64,000 nucleotides of DNA from Bacteroidales bacterium (lineage in GTDB: Bacteria; Bacteroidota; Bacteroidia; Bacteroidales; UBA932), in NCBI GenBank assembly GCA_022653735.1, contig JALCSU010000006.1, positions 1 to 64,000 of the forward strand, read 5' to 3'. Positions 39,624-49,030 of the stretch are shown here, in pieces. Below the pieces are notes generated by a model. It searched no databases. It worked only from the letters and a program-made list of their open reading frames with translations, and was not told the origin of the DNA. A program made the position numbers and the translations under genes. Each line of letters starts with the position of its first letter. The first letter of the stretch is position 1.

Positions 39624-39707
39624 TTTGAACCACGAACGACTTAACTAATTGATTATCAATTAGATTTATAGACTGCATCGGAAAGTAAGTGCATGATAAT
39701 CAATTAG
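39624..39707. repeat. E1 right-end repeats: TTTGAACCAC, and GATTATCAATTAG / GATAATCAATTAG flanking the att core
   Basis: TTTGAACCAC 39624-39633; GATTATCAATTAG 39651-39663; GATAATCAATTAG 39695-39707. Confidence 0.6.
39671..39688 (+). repeat. att-like core 2 (GACTGCATCGGAAAGTAA), E1/E2 junction
   Basis: Matches mnmE 3' end with synonymous changes (C-I-G-K-stop). Confidence 0.72.
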
Positions 39708-39730
39708 TTATAACTAAACTGAAACTCAAA

Positions 39731-39883
39731 TTTGTGTGACAAAACTAGCTGAAAATGAGCTCTGAAAAGAGACATTTCGGCTAGTTTCGCTTTTTGGGGG
39801 TTTAATTTGATTTACGGTCGTTTAGGTCCATTTTGTCACAGAGTTTGTCACAAAATCACCTTCTGTGACAGGTTTTTGTCACA
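39731..39883. repeat. TTTGTCACA/TGTGACA repeat cluster, E2 left end
   Basis: Copies at 39832-39840, 39844-39852 and 39875-39883; inverted at 39864-39870 and near 39735. Confidence 0.65.
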
Positions 39884-40226
39884 CTTACCCCCAAAAGTTA
39901 CCGAAACTGCCGTTTTATGAAATGTTTACGGAGTTTTAACATGAATAAGCAGTGTTTTTAAATTGGTACTGCCCTGTCATATCTTCGTCTGTTGTAGTAT
40001 CGCAGCCGTAAACATGTTTATAATACTATACAAGTACCATTTATTTGTCCCATTTTGCTAGATCATCTACCGTTTTTTTTGAGTTTTAACCCCGGAATTG
40101 TCACATGTCGCAAATGGCAAATATGTACTTTCCAAGTTGAGAAGTACATATTTGCCAAATTACATCTCATCGGGGGTGATTAGAACGAGTGGTCATTTAA
40201 TAGGTACATACTACGACATTTTACTA

Positions 40227-40571
40227 TCAGCTTCGATTTAGGATATTAACAATTACCTCGACCTGATCTTCAGGATGGACTTCAGGAGAGATTTTGGTTA
40301 TGCGCACATCGTAAATATCATCCAGTCCCATATCCAGATACTTGGAGATGTCGTGGTTATGACCACGCGGGATGAATCCCAGTTTGTACTCGCCGCAGTA
40401 GATGGCGACGGCGTAAGGGTCAAAGGCGTTGTCGGCCTCACGGACCAGATCCAGCTTGGTCCCGACCTTAAGATGTTCGAAGGCCTCGCAGCCATCCCAA
40501 TAACCGAATCCGGCGATGTGGAAGTTGTCCAGATGGACTTTCTTGATGGGTTTGATGTCTTTTGTTCTCAT
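40227..40571 (-). CDS. HIRAN-domain protein
   Basis: NFHIAGFGYWDGCEAFEHLKVGTKLDLVREADNAFDPYAVAIYCGEYKLGFIPRGHNHDISKYLDMG. Confidence 0.85.
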   Translation of the reverse strand: MRTKDIKPIKKVHLDNFHIAGFGYWDGCEAFEHLKVGTKLDLVREADNAFDPYAVAIYCGEYKLGFIPRGHNHDISKYLDMGLDDIYDVRITKISPEVHPEDQVEVIVNILNRS

Positions 40572-40665
40572 AACTGCTTTATTATTAAGGTTTCTGAGAC
40601 AAAAATAGAACGAGGCTGCACCAGAAAGTGGTACAGCCACAGAAAAGATTCGAAAAATGTTTCGA

Positions 40666-41187
40666 TCAATGGAGGAAGTCGAACTCTTTGAGTTTGCGTT
40701 TGGCGAGGGCGTGGTCCTCGCGATAGGCAATCCGGTAGTTTTCCTTGGCTTTATCCATGTCCTTCTCCCCTGCCCAGCCTTATTCGTAGAATTCTCCGAC
40801 ACGGTAGCATGCGTACGGGAGGTGGCAGGATTTGTAGAGTTCAAATGCGCGTTTCTGGTCCTTAGGATAGCCCAGAGTGCCTTTGCGGAGAACATCGGCA
40901 AGGTTGCTCTTGGCCAGGTCATCGCCCAGGGCAACGGCACGCTCGTACCAGTACACGGCCCGCTCAATGTCCTTCTCGATGCACACGCCGTCCTCGAAGA
41001 AGGTGCCGATGCTATTGACAAAATCAGGGTCATTGAAGGCCTCATGCTCATCATAGTTCGCAACGATGTCGAGCATATCTTCCACTTGCTCGCGCGAAAA
41101 GCCGTGGTCTTCGGGGTTGCTGGTGTTGGTGAGGAAGAACTTGCGACGGTTTACCGGGACTTTTGGCTCTATCTGTTTCTTATCCAT
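40666..41187 (-). pseudogene. Sel1-repeat protein with in-frame TAA
   Basis: ...YRVGEFYE*GWAGEKDMDKAKENYRIAYREDHALAKRKLKEFDFLH*; TAA at 40780-40782, same frame continues 38 codons. Confidence 0.8.
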
Positions 41188-41200
41188 AGTATGCCGCTAT

Positions 41201-42943
41201 TTAGGATTCTTTGATGAGGTTGTTGGCCTTCAAGTAGTCAATGAACCCGTCAAGGATACTGGTATGGCGGGTAAGAATATCAGCTTCAGAGAAGTCCGAC
41301 TTTGCGTTCGCAAGGTCAAGCAGCTCTTTGACTTTCGTGCCATCCTTCTTCTTGCCCTGACTTTCAAAGCCATAATAGTACTTCTTCTTGTCCTCAAACT
41401 TATAATCGCTTGCGCGAATATTGATGCGCTTCTCAAGGATTGCCTTATTACCCAGCTTCTCCACGTTGTACTTATTGGACATCGTCTCATGGCTTACGCG
41501 GTTCTTGGCAAAGATGTGCTCAATGTCGAACAGCGTTTCCAGAGACATCAACGGCTGTGCATCATCCTGGAAGGCCCACCAAGCCAACATCGACTTGGTG
41601 ATAGGACGCATATTGTAGAAGTTGTAGTCGCGGAACATGTTGGAGATCTGCTGCTCTTCAAACTTAAAGTTGGCGAAGTCCACGGGCTGGCCGGCGACAA
41701 TCTTCAGCATTTCGGCATAGACCGGAGTACGGAGGGAGTTGACACCCGGTTTGAAAACCGAATAAGCCCAAATGAAGGCCGTAATCGTGTTCAGGAAATG
41801 GTAGAACGGTTCGTCCTCCAGCTTACCCTCAGCGTCCTTATTCTGCATGAAATAGACGGATGTGAAGTAGCGCCACATACCATTCGGGGCATAGTTCAGG
41901 ACGAACAGACGACGAAGGACGCGAGTAGAGAACTTCTCTACTTCCTGATTGGCCACGTCGTTCCAGAAGTCGGCCAGCTTCTCCAGGTTTGAGAGCGTTT
42001 CGTCCTTGTACATCAAGGCATACTTATCCAGCTCATAGAATTTGCGGAGAGCGATGGTCGTGGTGTCACTTTGGCCACGGGTTGCCCTAATATAATACAT
42101 GTAGCGTGTGAACAGTTCGTCCATCGGCGTTCCGGAAATGGGATGGAAAATCGTCTCGGTCTTTTCTTCCAAGGCCTTCCAGCGCTGTATGAACTGATCT
42201 TTCTGTCCTTTGCCGGTGTAGAACTTATAGAACTGCGCCTTGAAGATGTCGGAATCCGAGAGCGGAAGTCCGCGGTCATTAAGGGTTGAGAAGATACGGA
42301 GTGCTGTATCCTGGGATTCCGCCTCAATGGGAAGCAAGATGCAGTTGTTCATGATTCGCTGCGGCAAGTAGGCAAAGAACGCCGGATATTTGTGAAGGAA
42401 TTCGTCTATCTGCTTCTGGAAGAATCGATAGTTCTGGGCATAGGTGCTCTTCTGCTCCTTCTTAACCTCGCCGGTACGGAGAATTGTCAGGAATTCTTCC
42501 TTGTCGTTATCTGTAGCGACCTCGCTGTCAATCTTCAACTTTCCTGTATCCGGGCGACCGAACTCATCGGTTTTCCAAATGCACTTCTCAATGGCCTCGC
42601 GGGTACGTTTCGCATTGTCGTCCTGCATGTAGCCGAAAAGCGAATAGAACGCACGCAGAAGGAGCATTAAGGTTGTCAGTCGCTGCTGGCCATCGATAAT
42701 CTCCTGCTGTTTGTTGGCGTTCTTGAATGTAACGATGGGGCCAAGGAAGTATTCGTCGCTATCCTTGTCGAATTTTGAGTAATCCGCTCCAGGGAAGGCG
42801 AAATCGAATATATCATTCCAGAGCGTAAGGCACTGTTCCTCACACCAGGCATAGGGCCTCTGATAATCGGGAATCAAGAAGTCGGCTTTGGTGTCCGAGA
42901 ACAACTCGTTGATGGTTTTCTGATCTACATTCAGCTTTGACAT
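41201..42943 (-). CDS. DUF262-domain (GmrSD/ParB-like) protein
   Basis: IPDYQRPYAWCEEQCLTLWNDI, EIIDGQQRLTTLMLLL, FDIEHIFAKNRVS. Confidence 0.87.
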   Translation of the reverse strand: MSKLNVDQKTINELFSDTKADFLIPDYQRPYAWCEEQCLTLWNDIFDFAFPGADYSKFDKDSDEYFLGPIVTFKNANKQQEIIDGQQRLTTLMLLLRAFYSLFGYMQDDNAKRTREAIEKCIWKTDEFGRPDTGKLKIDSEVATDNDKEEFLTILRTGEVKKEQKSTYAQNYRFFQKQIDEFLHKYPAFFAYLPQRIMNNCILLPIEAESQDTALRIFSTLNDRGLPLSDSDIFKAQFYKFYTGKGQKDQFIQRWKALEEKTETIFHPISGTPMDELFTRYMYYIRATRGQSDTTTIALRKFYELDKYALMYKDETLSNLEKLADFWNDVANQEVEKFSTRVLRRLFVLNYAPNGMWRYFTSVYFMQNKDAEGKLEDEPFYHFLNTITAFIWAYSVFKPGVNSLRTPVYAEMLKIVAGQPVDFANFKFEEQQISNMFRDYNFYNMRPITKSMLAWWAFQDDAQPLMSLETLFDIEHIFAKNRVSHETMSNKYNVEKLGNKAILEKRINIRASDYKFEDKKKYYYGFESQGKKKDGTKVKELLDLANAKSDFSEADILTRHTSILDGFIDYLKANNLIKES

Positions 42944-42974
42944 ATGTTTGTTCTTTTATTATTTGTCAGGTTGG

Positions 42975-43877
42975 TTAATCGTATTTGTACATATCCAGGG
43001 AGGCCTTCAGCCACTCTTTCATCTGCTTCCTTAATTCTACTGGCTCCATAATCTCGATGTCCGGACCTCCAGATGCGAGCGCATTGACGAAATCGTAGGT
43101 AGGACGAATTTTGAAGGTAAAATCGGCATAATTATCCGTAGTCTCGACTTCCTTCTGGGAAGGATGATACGGGAGGGTGCGCATATAGTTGGGGGTATGG
43201 CCATAGGCACGTACACGGATATGCTGGAGAGGCACATCCGTATCAGCCAAAACACCGTAGAACTCGCTGAAATAGGCTTCTGCAGAGAAGCCATCCGGCA
43301 GTTTGAAGGTCTGGTCCATGATCTTGACAGAGCGCATCCTGTCCAGTGAATAGGTAATGAGATACTTCCCATTCGAGGAGAGGAGATACCAGCGCTGGTG
43401 CCACAGTTTCAATGCATATGGTGCGACATAGATATTGTAGCCGCTGTGGCCAAACCGGGCGTAGCAAATCTCGACCTTGTGCCCAGTCTTGATGGCTTTA
43501 ATGAGCGTTTGTAGGTGTTCTTCACCGGCAGGGACGTTCTCCAGCAGAATCCGGTCGTGGATGGATTGGCTGTCTGCCAGAACGGAGCCAACTGTCAGGG
43601 AGTTGAGCATCCAGCGTTCCAGAGTATCATCATCCAAAACCTCCGGGTTATCGATATAATACCGGTAGCCATCCTGTGCATCACATTCGATGATTACGCC
43701 AAACATATACAGGACCGCTTCACGATGTCGGTTGAAGGTGGACCTGGATAGAGGATTACCGTCGGCCACATCATCGTCCTGCCACTTTTCGTTGAGTTCT
43801 TCAAGCGTCATACGTCCGTACCGGCGAAGGGTATTCACCAGCCAGAAGTATTGTGAGAATATGAGGGATGGCTTCAT
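42975..43877 (-). CDS. WYL-domain transcriptional regulator
   Basis: VEICYARFGHSGYNIYVAPYALKLWHQRWYLLSSNGKYLITYSLDRM. Confidence 0.85.
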   Translation of the reverse strand: MKPSLIFSQYFWLVNTLRRYGRMTLEELNEKWQDDDVADGNPLSRSTFNRHREAVLYMFGVIIECDAQDGYRYYIDNPEVLDDDTLERWMLNSLTVGSVLADSQSIHDRILLENVPAGEEHLQTLIKAIKTGHKVEICYARFGHSGYNIYVAPYALKLWHQRWYLLSSNGKYLITYSLDRMRSVKIMDQTFKLPDGFSAEAYFSEFYGVLADTDVPLQHIRVRAYGHTPNYMRTLPYHPSQKEVETTDNYADFTFKIRPTYDFVNALASGGPDIEIMEPVELRKQMKEWLKASLDMYKYD

Positions 43878-43880
43878 GTG

Positions 43881-45254
43881 CTATTCTGCCTTTGGTGTTT
43901 CTCTTTCCCTGATGGCTTCTTCCCACAGGCGGTCGAGGATGTTGGCCTGTTTGGCGGTGAGGAGCTGGCCGGAGTGTCCTTTGTTCCAGTTGAGTTCGGG
44001 AATAGCCTCCTGAAGCTTGGCTGTGGGGATGAAGGCGACGGAATCCGGCTCATTCAGTTCATAGATGTCCATATCCATGTAATAGACCTCGCGCCCCTTT
44101 CCGGACCAGTCGTCAGACTTGTAGGGATCGGATGTAAATACGCCACGCCACACGGCTCCGGTCTGGCCATCGCCGACGCGAATCATATAGAAGTGGTCGC
44201 CCTTCTTGGCTTTCTGCCACTCATAGACACTCCAGTCAAACTGGAAGCCTTGCGGACACTGGGAGTATGCCTCACGATAGTCGGCATATTTGAAGCTGGA
44301 GATGGCGGGATTCCATTTCAAAGTGAATGTGTTGACGTGGGAAAACTCCTGGCCTTCAAGAGTCTCAAATAGCGCATCCCACTCCTCTGCCGGCATGACC
44401 TTTATTGCGAACTGGCAAGCATCGACACGCTCATAATAAGGATTCCCCTCCATCTTTTCCATGAAGTACTTGGAATCGACAAGCTTGGTCTTGGACTCGT
44501 CGGTAGTCATCAAGGAGACCTTCTGGCTCACACCCACGAATGTGTCAGCCACATTGGCAAGGAAGCGGATAGTAAACTCCTCTCCGTCTGGCGTCTTGAC
44601 GTTGCCCAATCCGGAATCGGTGAAATCTTCCCACCACCACTGGACGCCGACGAAGTCGTGGAATGCCTGAGCGACAATCTCCTGGAGTTCCTCGATGGGA
44701 CACTCAGGATCTGCCGTGGGCAGCATCAGCTGATGACGAAGTCCCTGGACACCAATGACGCCACCTTCCACAAAGACGTGCTCGAGCAGCGCTACCATAT
44801 TTTGGGCACGATAGGCCATCATAGCCTCGATATTTCCCTGTACCAGGGCAATGGGATGCTCGGAGTTGTCGTTGAGATAGACAGCCGATTCAGGATAGAT
44901 CTTCTGCATTGCCTGCATCACGCAGAAGGCAAGCTGAACGTCTCCCCACGAGGCAAGCCAAGGCAACTCGATATGGGCGATGTCATCATCAAACAGATAG
45001 AACTGAAGGCCCTGGGCGGACTGCCCTTTAACCGCGAGTTCGTCGTGATTCTTGATGCCTTCCTCGGGATCGTAGGACGAGATAAGAAGGGTTCCGGGAT
45101 AGCTGGCTTCCTCCATCAGCGTGGGGACGCGTGACCAGATCTTGTCGAGTTCAATGCCGTTTATGCCGAATACGTGGAATACATCCTCTTCGTGCTCGAT
45201 TGGTGGTCTTTTCGGTTCGTCCATATCTGTGGCTTGTTTAGTGTTGCGTGACAT
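43881..45254 (-). CDS. Hypothetical protein, 457 aa
   Basis: Long ORF in the vWA/WYL/DUF262 cluster. Confidence 0.7.
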   Translation of the reverse strand: MSRNTKQATDMDEPKRPPIEHEEDVFHVFGINGIELDKIWSRVPTLMEEASYPGTLLISSYDPEEGIKNHDELAVKGQSAQGLQFYLFDDDIAHIELPWLASWGDVQLAFCVMQAMQKIYPESAVYLNDNSEHPIALVQGNIEAMMAYRAQNMVALLEHVFVEGGVIGVQGLRHQLMLPTADPECPIEELQEIVAQAFHDFVGVQWWWEDFTDSGLGNVKTPDGEEFTIRFLANVADTFVGVSQKVSLMTTDESKTKLVDSKYFMEKMEGNPYYERVDACQFAIKVMPAEEWDALFETLEGQEFSHVNTFTLKWNPAISSFKYADYREAYSQCPQGFQFDWSVYEWQKAKKGDHFYMIRVGDGQTGAVWRGVFTSDPYKSDDWSGKGREVYYMDMDIYELNEPDSVAFIPTAKLQEAIPELNWNKGHSGQLLTAKQANILDRLWEEAIRERETPKAE

Positions 45255-45297
45255 AAGATTACAAATTTAATGATTTTGTGCGAAATACGCTGCGGCA

Positions 45298-45996
45298 CTA
45301 CTTCTTATCCTTGTCGTAGTACTCCTCGGAGAACTGTTTACGCATCTTCTTGCGGTCGGCTACGGAGGCGCTGGCGCAGCAAGGTGCGGCCATCTTGTCG
45401 TAGTAGCGGGACTGGGCGTCATTTTCGTTAGCGAATACGTCGGCGGTACCCTTAGAGCTCTGTTCCCACAGGACGGTGTTGGTGATGGAGATTGTGGTGG
45501 CGATGTGGATGATGTCCTCCCCTGCTCCGATGAAGGAAAACATCCAGCCATCCTCTTTGCAGTTTTCGATAAGAGCCTTGACTGCAGGGCCAGTCCATTC
45601 CTTGGATGCGTTTTCCTCACCGTCTGTGATGATGGTCACCAGGACCGCTGCATCTTCAATCTTTTCAATGTCCTTCTTGAGCTGTTTGATGGTCTTGCCG
45701 ATGGCATCGAACAGCGGAGTGCAGCAGCAGGGGTCGTACTGCTTGAGGGTGAGTTTCTCGGCCTCGGCGATGGGCGTCTTGTCGTAGATCATGTCGATTC
45801 CGCAGCCACAGAATGCGGCGAGGGAGACGAAGTGCTCCTGGGTGTCCAGATGCTTGAGCTGGGCTGCCTTAATGGTGCCAAGCGTCTCGTTGTAGCCATT
45901 TACGGCCTCCTTGCGGATACATTCCATAGAACCAGATTTGTCGAGGATTACGAGGTTGTAAACCTGAGTCTTTGCGGGGGTGTTCGTCTTTTCCAT
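45298..45996 (-). CDS. von Willebrand factor A domain protein
   Basis: YNLVILDKSGSMECIRKEAVNGYNETL...VTIITDGEENAS. Confidence 0.88.
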   Translation of the reverse strand: MEKTNTPAKTQVYNLVILDKSGSMECIRKEAVNGYNETLGTIKAAQLKHLDTQEHFVSLAAFCGCGIDMIYDKTPIAEAEKLTLKQYDPCCCTPLFDAIGKTIKQLKKDIEKIEDAAVLVTIITDGEENASKEWTGPAVKALIENCKEDGWMFSFIGAGEDIIHIATTISITNTVLWEQSSKGTADVFANENDAQSRYYDKMAAPCCASASVADRKKMRKQFSEEYYDKDKK

Positions 45997-46139
45997 TGCT
46001 TTGCGAGTTTTAAAGGTTGTGTTATTTCTTGGGACAAAGTTAGAGGGGCGCTGTCCCATTTCGTGGTACAGGTCTAAAAAATGTCAATTATTTGCCGTAG
46101 TTGGCAAAAGCTGTGACCTTTGTAGAAAATCTTCTTGAT

Positions 46140-46502
46140 ATGAACGAATATACATTTGAGATGGTTCCGGGTCTGGTTGGCCGGATTGCGGAACTGCTGG
46201 AGAGCATCGACTCGAAGTTGGACAAGGTGAATGTCGCTCCGATTCCTACGGATGACACGCCGGAGTTGATGAATGTCAAGGATCTTGGCAGGTATCTGCC
46301 GTCGCATCCTGCTCCATCTACCGTGTACGGTTGGGTCAATGACAATACCATCCCCTACTACAAGCAGGGCAAGACATTGATGTTCAAGAAGTCGGAGATT
46401 GACAGGTGGCTGCTTCGCACCCGTGTGAAAGACAACACGGAGCTTATGGAGGAGGCGCAACGGTATTGCGCCACGCATCCCTTAGGCGGCAGAAGGAGGT
46501 AG
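46140..46502 (+). CDS. HTH_17/excisionase-like protein
   Basis: LMNVKDLGRYLPSHPAPSTVYGWVNDNTIPYYKQGKTLMFKKSEIDRWL. Confidence 0.75.
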   Translation: MNEYTFEMVPGLVGRIAELLESIDSKLDKVNVAPIPTDDTPELMNVKDLGRYLPSHPAPSTVYGWVNDNTIPYYKQGKTLMFKKSEIDRWLLRTRVKDNTELMEEAQRYCATHPLGGRRR

Positions 46503-46507
46503 CTGGT

Positions 46508-46855
46508 ATGGAGCAGATCAATGTGGCCATGATTCCGGCAGTTCTGGGGCGGATTGTCCAGGAGCTGGAGATCATAGACCGCTGGCTCACGCTAAAGACC
46601 GAGCCGGTCCTGAACGGCACCATCGGCCCGCAGGAGGATTGGATCGACATCTACGAACTCCGGCGAATGATTCCCGGTAACCCGAAGATTGAACTGGTCC
46701 GCAGCTGGCTGTATTTCCACGGTATACCCCACTACAAGTCTGGCCGGACGACCCTTTTCCGCCGCCAGGAGATTGAGGCCTGGATTGAGCGGTCGCAGAG
46801 GAATGGTCTTGGCGACTTCTGGACGAAGAAGAGGAAGTATAAGAACAATGAATGA
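46508..46855 (+). CDS. HTH_17/excisionase-like protein, paralog of the preceding gene
   Basis: WIDIYELRRMIPGNPKIELVRSWLYFHGIPHYKSGRTTLFRRQEIEAWI. Confidence 0.75.
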   Translation: MEQINVAMIPAVLGRIVQELEIIDRWLTLKTEPVLNGTIGPQEDWIDIYELRRMIPGNPKIELVRSWLYFHGIPHYKSGRTTLFRRQEIEAWIERSQRNGLGDFWTKKRKYKNNE

Positions 46856-46904
46856 CAATCCTGTAATTTCCGTTGAAGTTGAATGGAGACTAACATGATA
46901 AATG

Positions 46905-48788
46905 TCATTGTTCCTCTGACGACTTGTCGTTGGTAATGCATTGTTCTATCTTAGAAGCAATACTAAGGATATTGTCCCTATCAACGAGTTTCAACGACTT
47001 GGATTTCTGCCTTAAAAATTGAACGAGTTTCTTCATCGTTTCTTTTTCTTCTAATGAAGAATGCAAATCTCTTTTATACGCTAAAAAATCGTTGTATAGT
47101 TCAACTTTAGCTGAATTACTTAACCCTGATATTCTATTTGCCGCAATTCTAAGATTTACTCCAGAAAAGATATTTGCATCATAGTCTTTGCGTCCTAAGA
47201 TTTCATGACGCCTATGAATAAGCCTTGTTACGTCGTCAAGGTTATGATCGCTTAATGACTCCCACACCTTTTTACAGATTTTCTCTCTATATTCGTTTTG
47301 GTAGCAATTAAGGCGATTGGAGCAGTAAGCCGTTAGCTCATTGAACTCAGGTAAACCACTTCCCGAATATGTTTTTCCATATGCTGAATCATAGGAAAAA
47401 TACACAGTAGCATCATATGGAGACGTAGCTTTCCCAATAATACTATCAATCGTCTTCTTACTATCTCTTAACAGCGTCTTCTTGTTGAGTCTGACAATCT
47501 TGGAATTATTTAACCTAAATAGGACACCAGCAGAATGAAGTAATGTAGGTATGTTATCAATACAACCTTCGGCAATATTTGTTCTTACGCTAAATACGTA
47601 TTGTTGAAGATCCTCATTCTCAAGGTTAGAATAGAACCAGAGCCTCTCCCAATCCTTTTGCGAAGCATTCTTGAAGAACATGTTTTTGGAAAGAATCTCG
47701 TCGAGGTTATCTATAAAACCTTCCGTTAGAAACTGACAAATAGCTGATACAGGAAAAGAATAATGAGAGGAGTAAATGCCATATTTTGACAGGCAGTCCG
47801 AATACTTGTCCTTTTTCGAGGAGTCATTTCGCTTATCTTCAAATAGCTTAAAGCTTTGATACTCTTTAATTCCAGTATTACCCGAGGACAACTCAAAAGA
47901 ACTGATTAAGAAATATGTGAGGACGTTTTTGATAAACTCCTGGAAAACGTCTTTATCCTTTTTGTACTTATCACCAATCAGTTCACAGAAGATTCCAAAA
48001 GACTGTAACGCGATTTTGAGCGAACGGAGATTCTGTAATCTTGATAAAGAAAAAATATCTTGGACCAAGTTGCTATTATTTGCGATAATAGCATTGTTAG
48101 TATCCTCAATAATACTCTTGACCGAATCGGACACTTCTAAATCAAACTTAAATGTCTGACCTACAAGTTTTTCCTTTATTTTGTAATACTTATTTGTTTC
48201 CCCCGATTTGAGAGCCAACTCTTCTTCATTAGCAATAAGAATGACCTTGCAATTGGAATGCTCAGTAAACTGGTTAAGAATACCGAATAATTGTTCATTG
48301 GGAATAAGGCATCTCTCCAAATCATCAAAGACTAGGATTCTGTTGCCAACAACTTTATCATTTTCAATGAATAGCTTGATAAAGGACTCCACGTCAATAG
48401 TCCCCGAAAGATCATCTGTCTGCCCATCCCCATTTAAGTCAATTATGCATTTGGAGACAGCCTTTATAGCCCCTCCGAAAACGAGTTTGAGAACGTTTGT
48501 CCCACGCGAATTCAAAATAGGATAGATCTGTTTCCAAATGGCATGATACAAACCAGAGATTGTTGATATCCCGTTGAGAGTAACGTAAATTGGCTTCAAC
48601 TGAATACTATTATCATCCCCCTTGGCCCTAGCGTTCCACGTGTCCATTAGTTGGGTTATGAAATATGTTTTTCCGCTACCCCATTTTCCAGCAATGAGGA
48701 TGGCATAATGGACATTCTTATCGCAAAGATATGCCTGGATGCTTTTCTGGATATTCTTTTTTATTTCATTCATTTGAATAATAGTCAA
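46905..48788 (-). CDS. KAP-family P-loop NTPase
   Basis: AILIAGKWGSGKTYFITQLM (Walker A), NRILVFDDLERC (Walker B). Confidence 0.82.
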   Translation of the reverse strand: MTIIQMNEIKKNIQKSIQAYLCDKNVHYAILIAGKWGSGKTYFITQLMDTWNARAKGDDNSIQLKPIYVTLNGISTISGLYHAIWKQIYPILNSRGTNVLKLVFGGAIKAVSKCIIDLNGDGQTDDLSGTIDVESFIKLFIENDKVVGNRILVFDDLERCLIPNEQLFGILNQFTEHSNCKVILIANEEELALKSGETNKYYKIKEKLVGQTFKFDLEVSDSVKSIIEDTNNAIIANNSNLVQDIFSLSRLQNLRSLKIALQSFGIFCELIGDKYKKDKDVFQEFIKNVLTYFLISSFELSSGNTGIKEYQSFKLFEDKRNDSSKKDKYSDCLSKYGIYSSHYSFPVSAICQFLTEGFIDNLDEILSKNMFFKNASQKDWERLWFYSNLENEDLQQYVFSVRTNIAEGCIDNIPTLLHSAGVLFRLNNSKIVRLNKKTLLRDSKKTIDSIIGKATSPYDATVYFSYDSAYGKTYSGSGLPEFNELTAYCSNRLNCYQNEYREKICKKVWESLSDHNLDDVTRLIHRRHEILGRKDYDANIFSGVNLRIAANRISGLSNSAKVELYNDFLAYKRDLHSSLEEKETMKKLVQFLRQKSKSLKLVDRDNILSIASKIEQCITNDKSSEEQ

Positions 48789-48958
48789 ACTTAATATGAT
48801 ACCATTTACACTGATAAATAAACTCCGTATTTCTTGCCATCAAGAATATACAAATTTAACGTTTTTTCTTCATTATCTTTTTGTACCCGTTTATAAACAA
48901 AAATATGTGATAATCGTACTATATACCAGTCTGTGAGGTAATCAGCGCGAATGCGGTG

Positions 48959-48993
48959 CTAACTATAGTATGTTGATAACTTTAGTTAGCATA
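48959..48993 (+). promoter_or_regulatory. Operator-like site upstream of XRE gene, matched at 21173-21207
   Basis: CTAACTATAGTATGTTGATAACTTTAGTTAGCATA, one mismatch to the E1 copy. Confidence 0.75.
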
Positions 48994-49030
48994 ATTAACT
49001 TTACAATTTGAAGAAATCAACACTCTTTCA

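Larger units (their letters stand above)
9653..39688 (+). mobile_element. Element 1 (E1): ~30 kb integrative element in the mnmE 3' end
   Basis: att-like core at both ends, tyrosine recombinase next to attL, primase-like genes, TTTGAACCAC repeats at both ends. Confidence 0.7.

Noticed and set aside
40572-41063. N-terminal extension of the 40227..41063 ORF joined to HIRAN
   Set aside because: It is an alternative-frame reading of the Sel1 gene; HIRAN likely starts at 40571 (MRTKDIKPIKK).
40657-41992. Plus-strand ORFs antisense to Sel1 and DUF262 genes
   Set aside because: Shadow ORFs; the minus strand has clear domain signatures.
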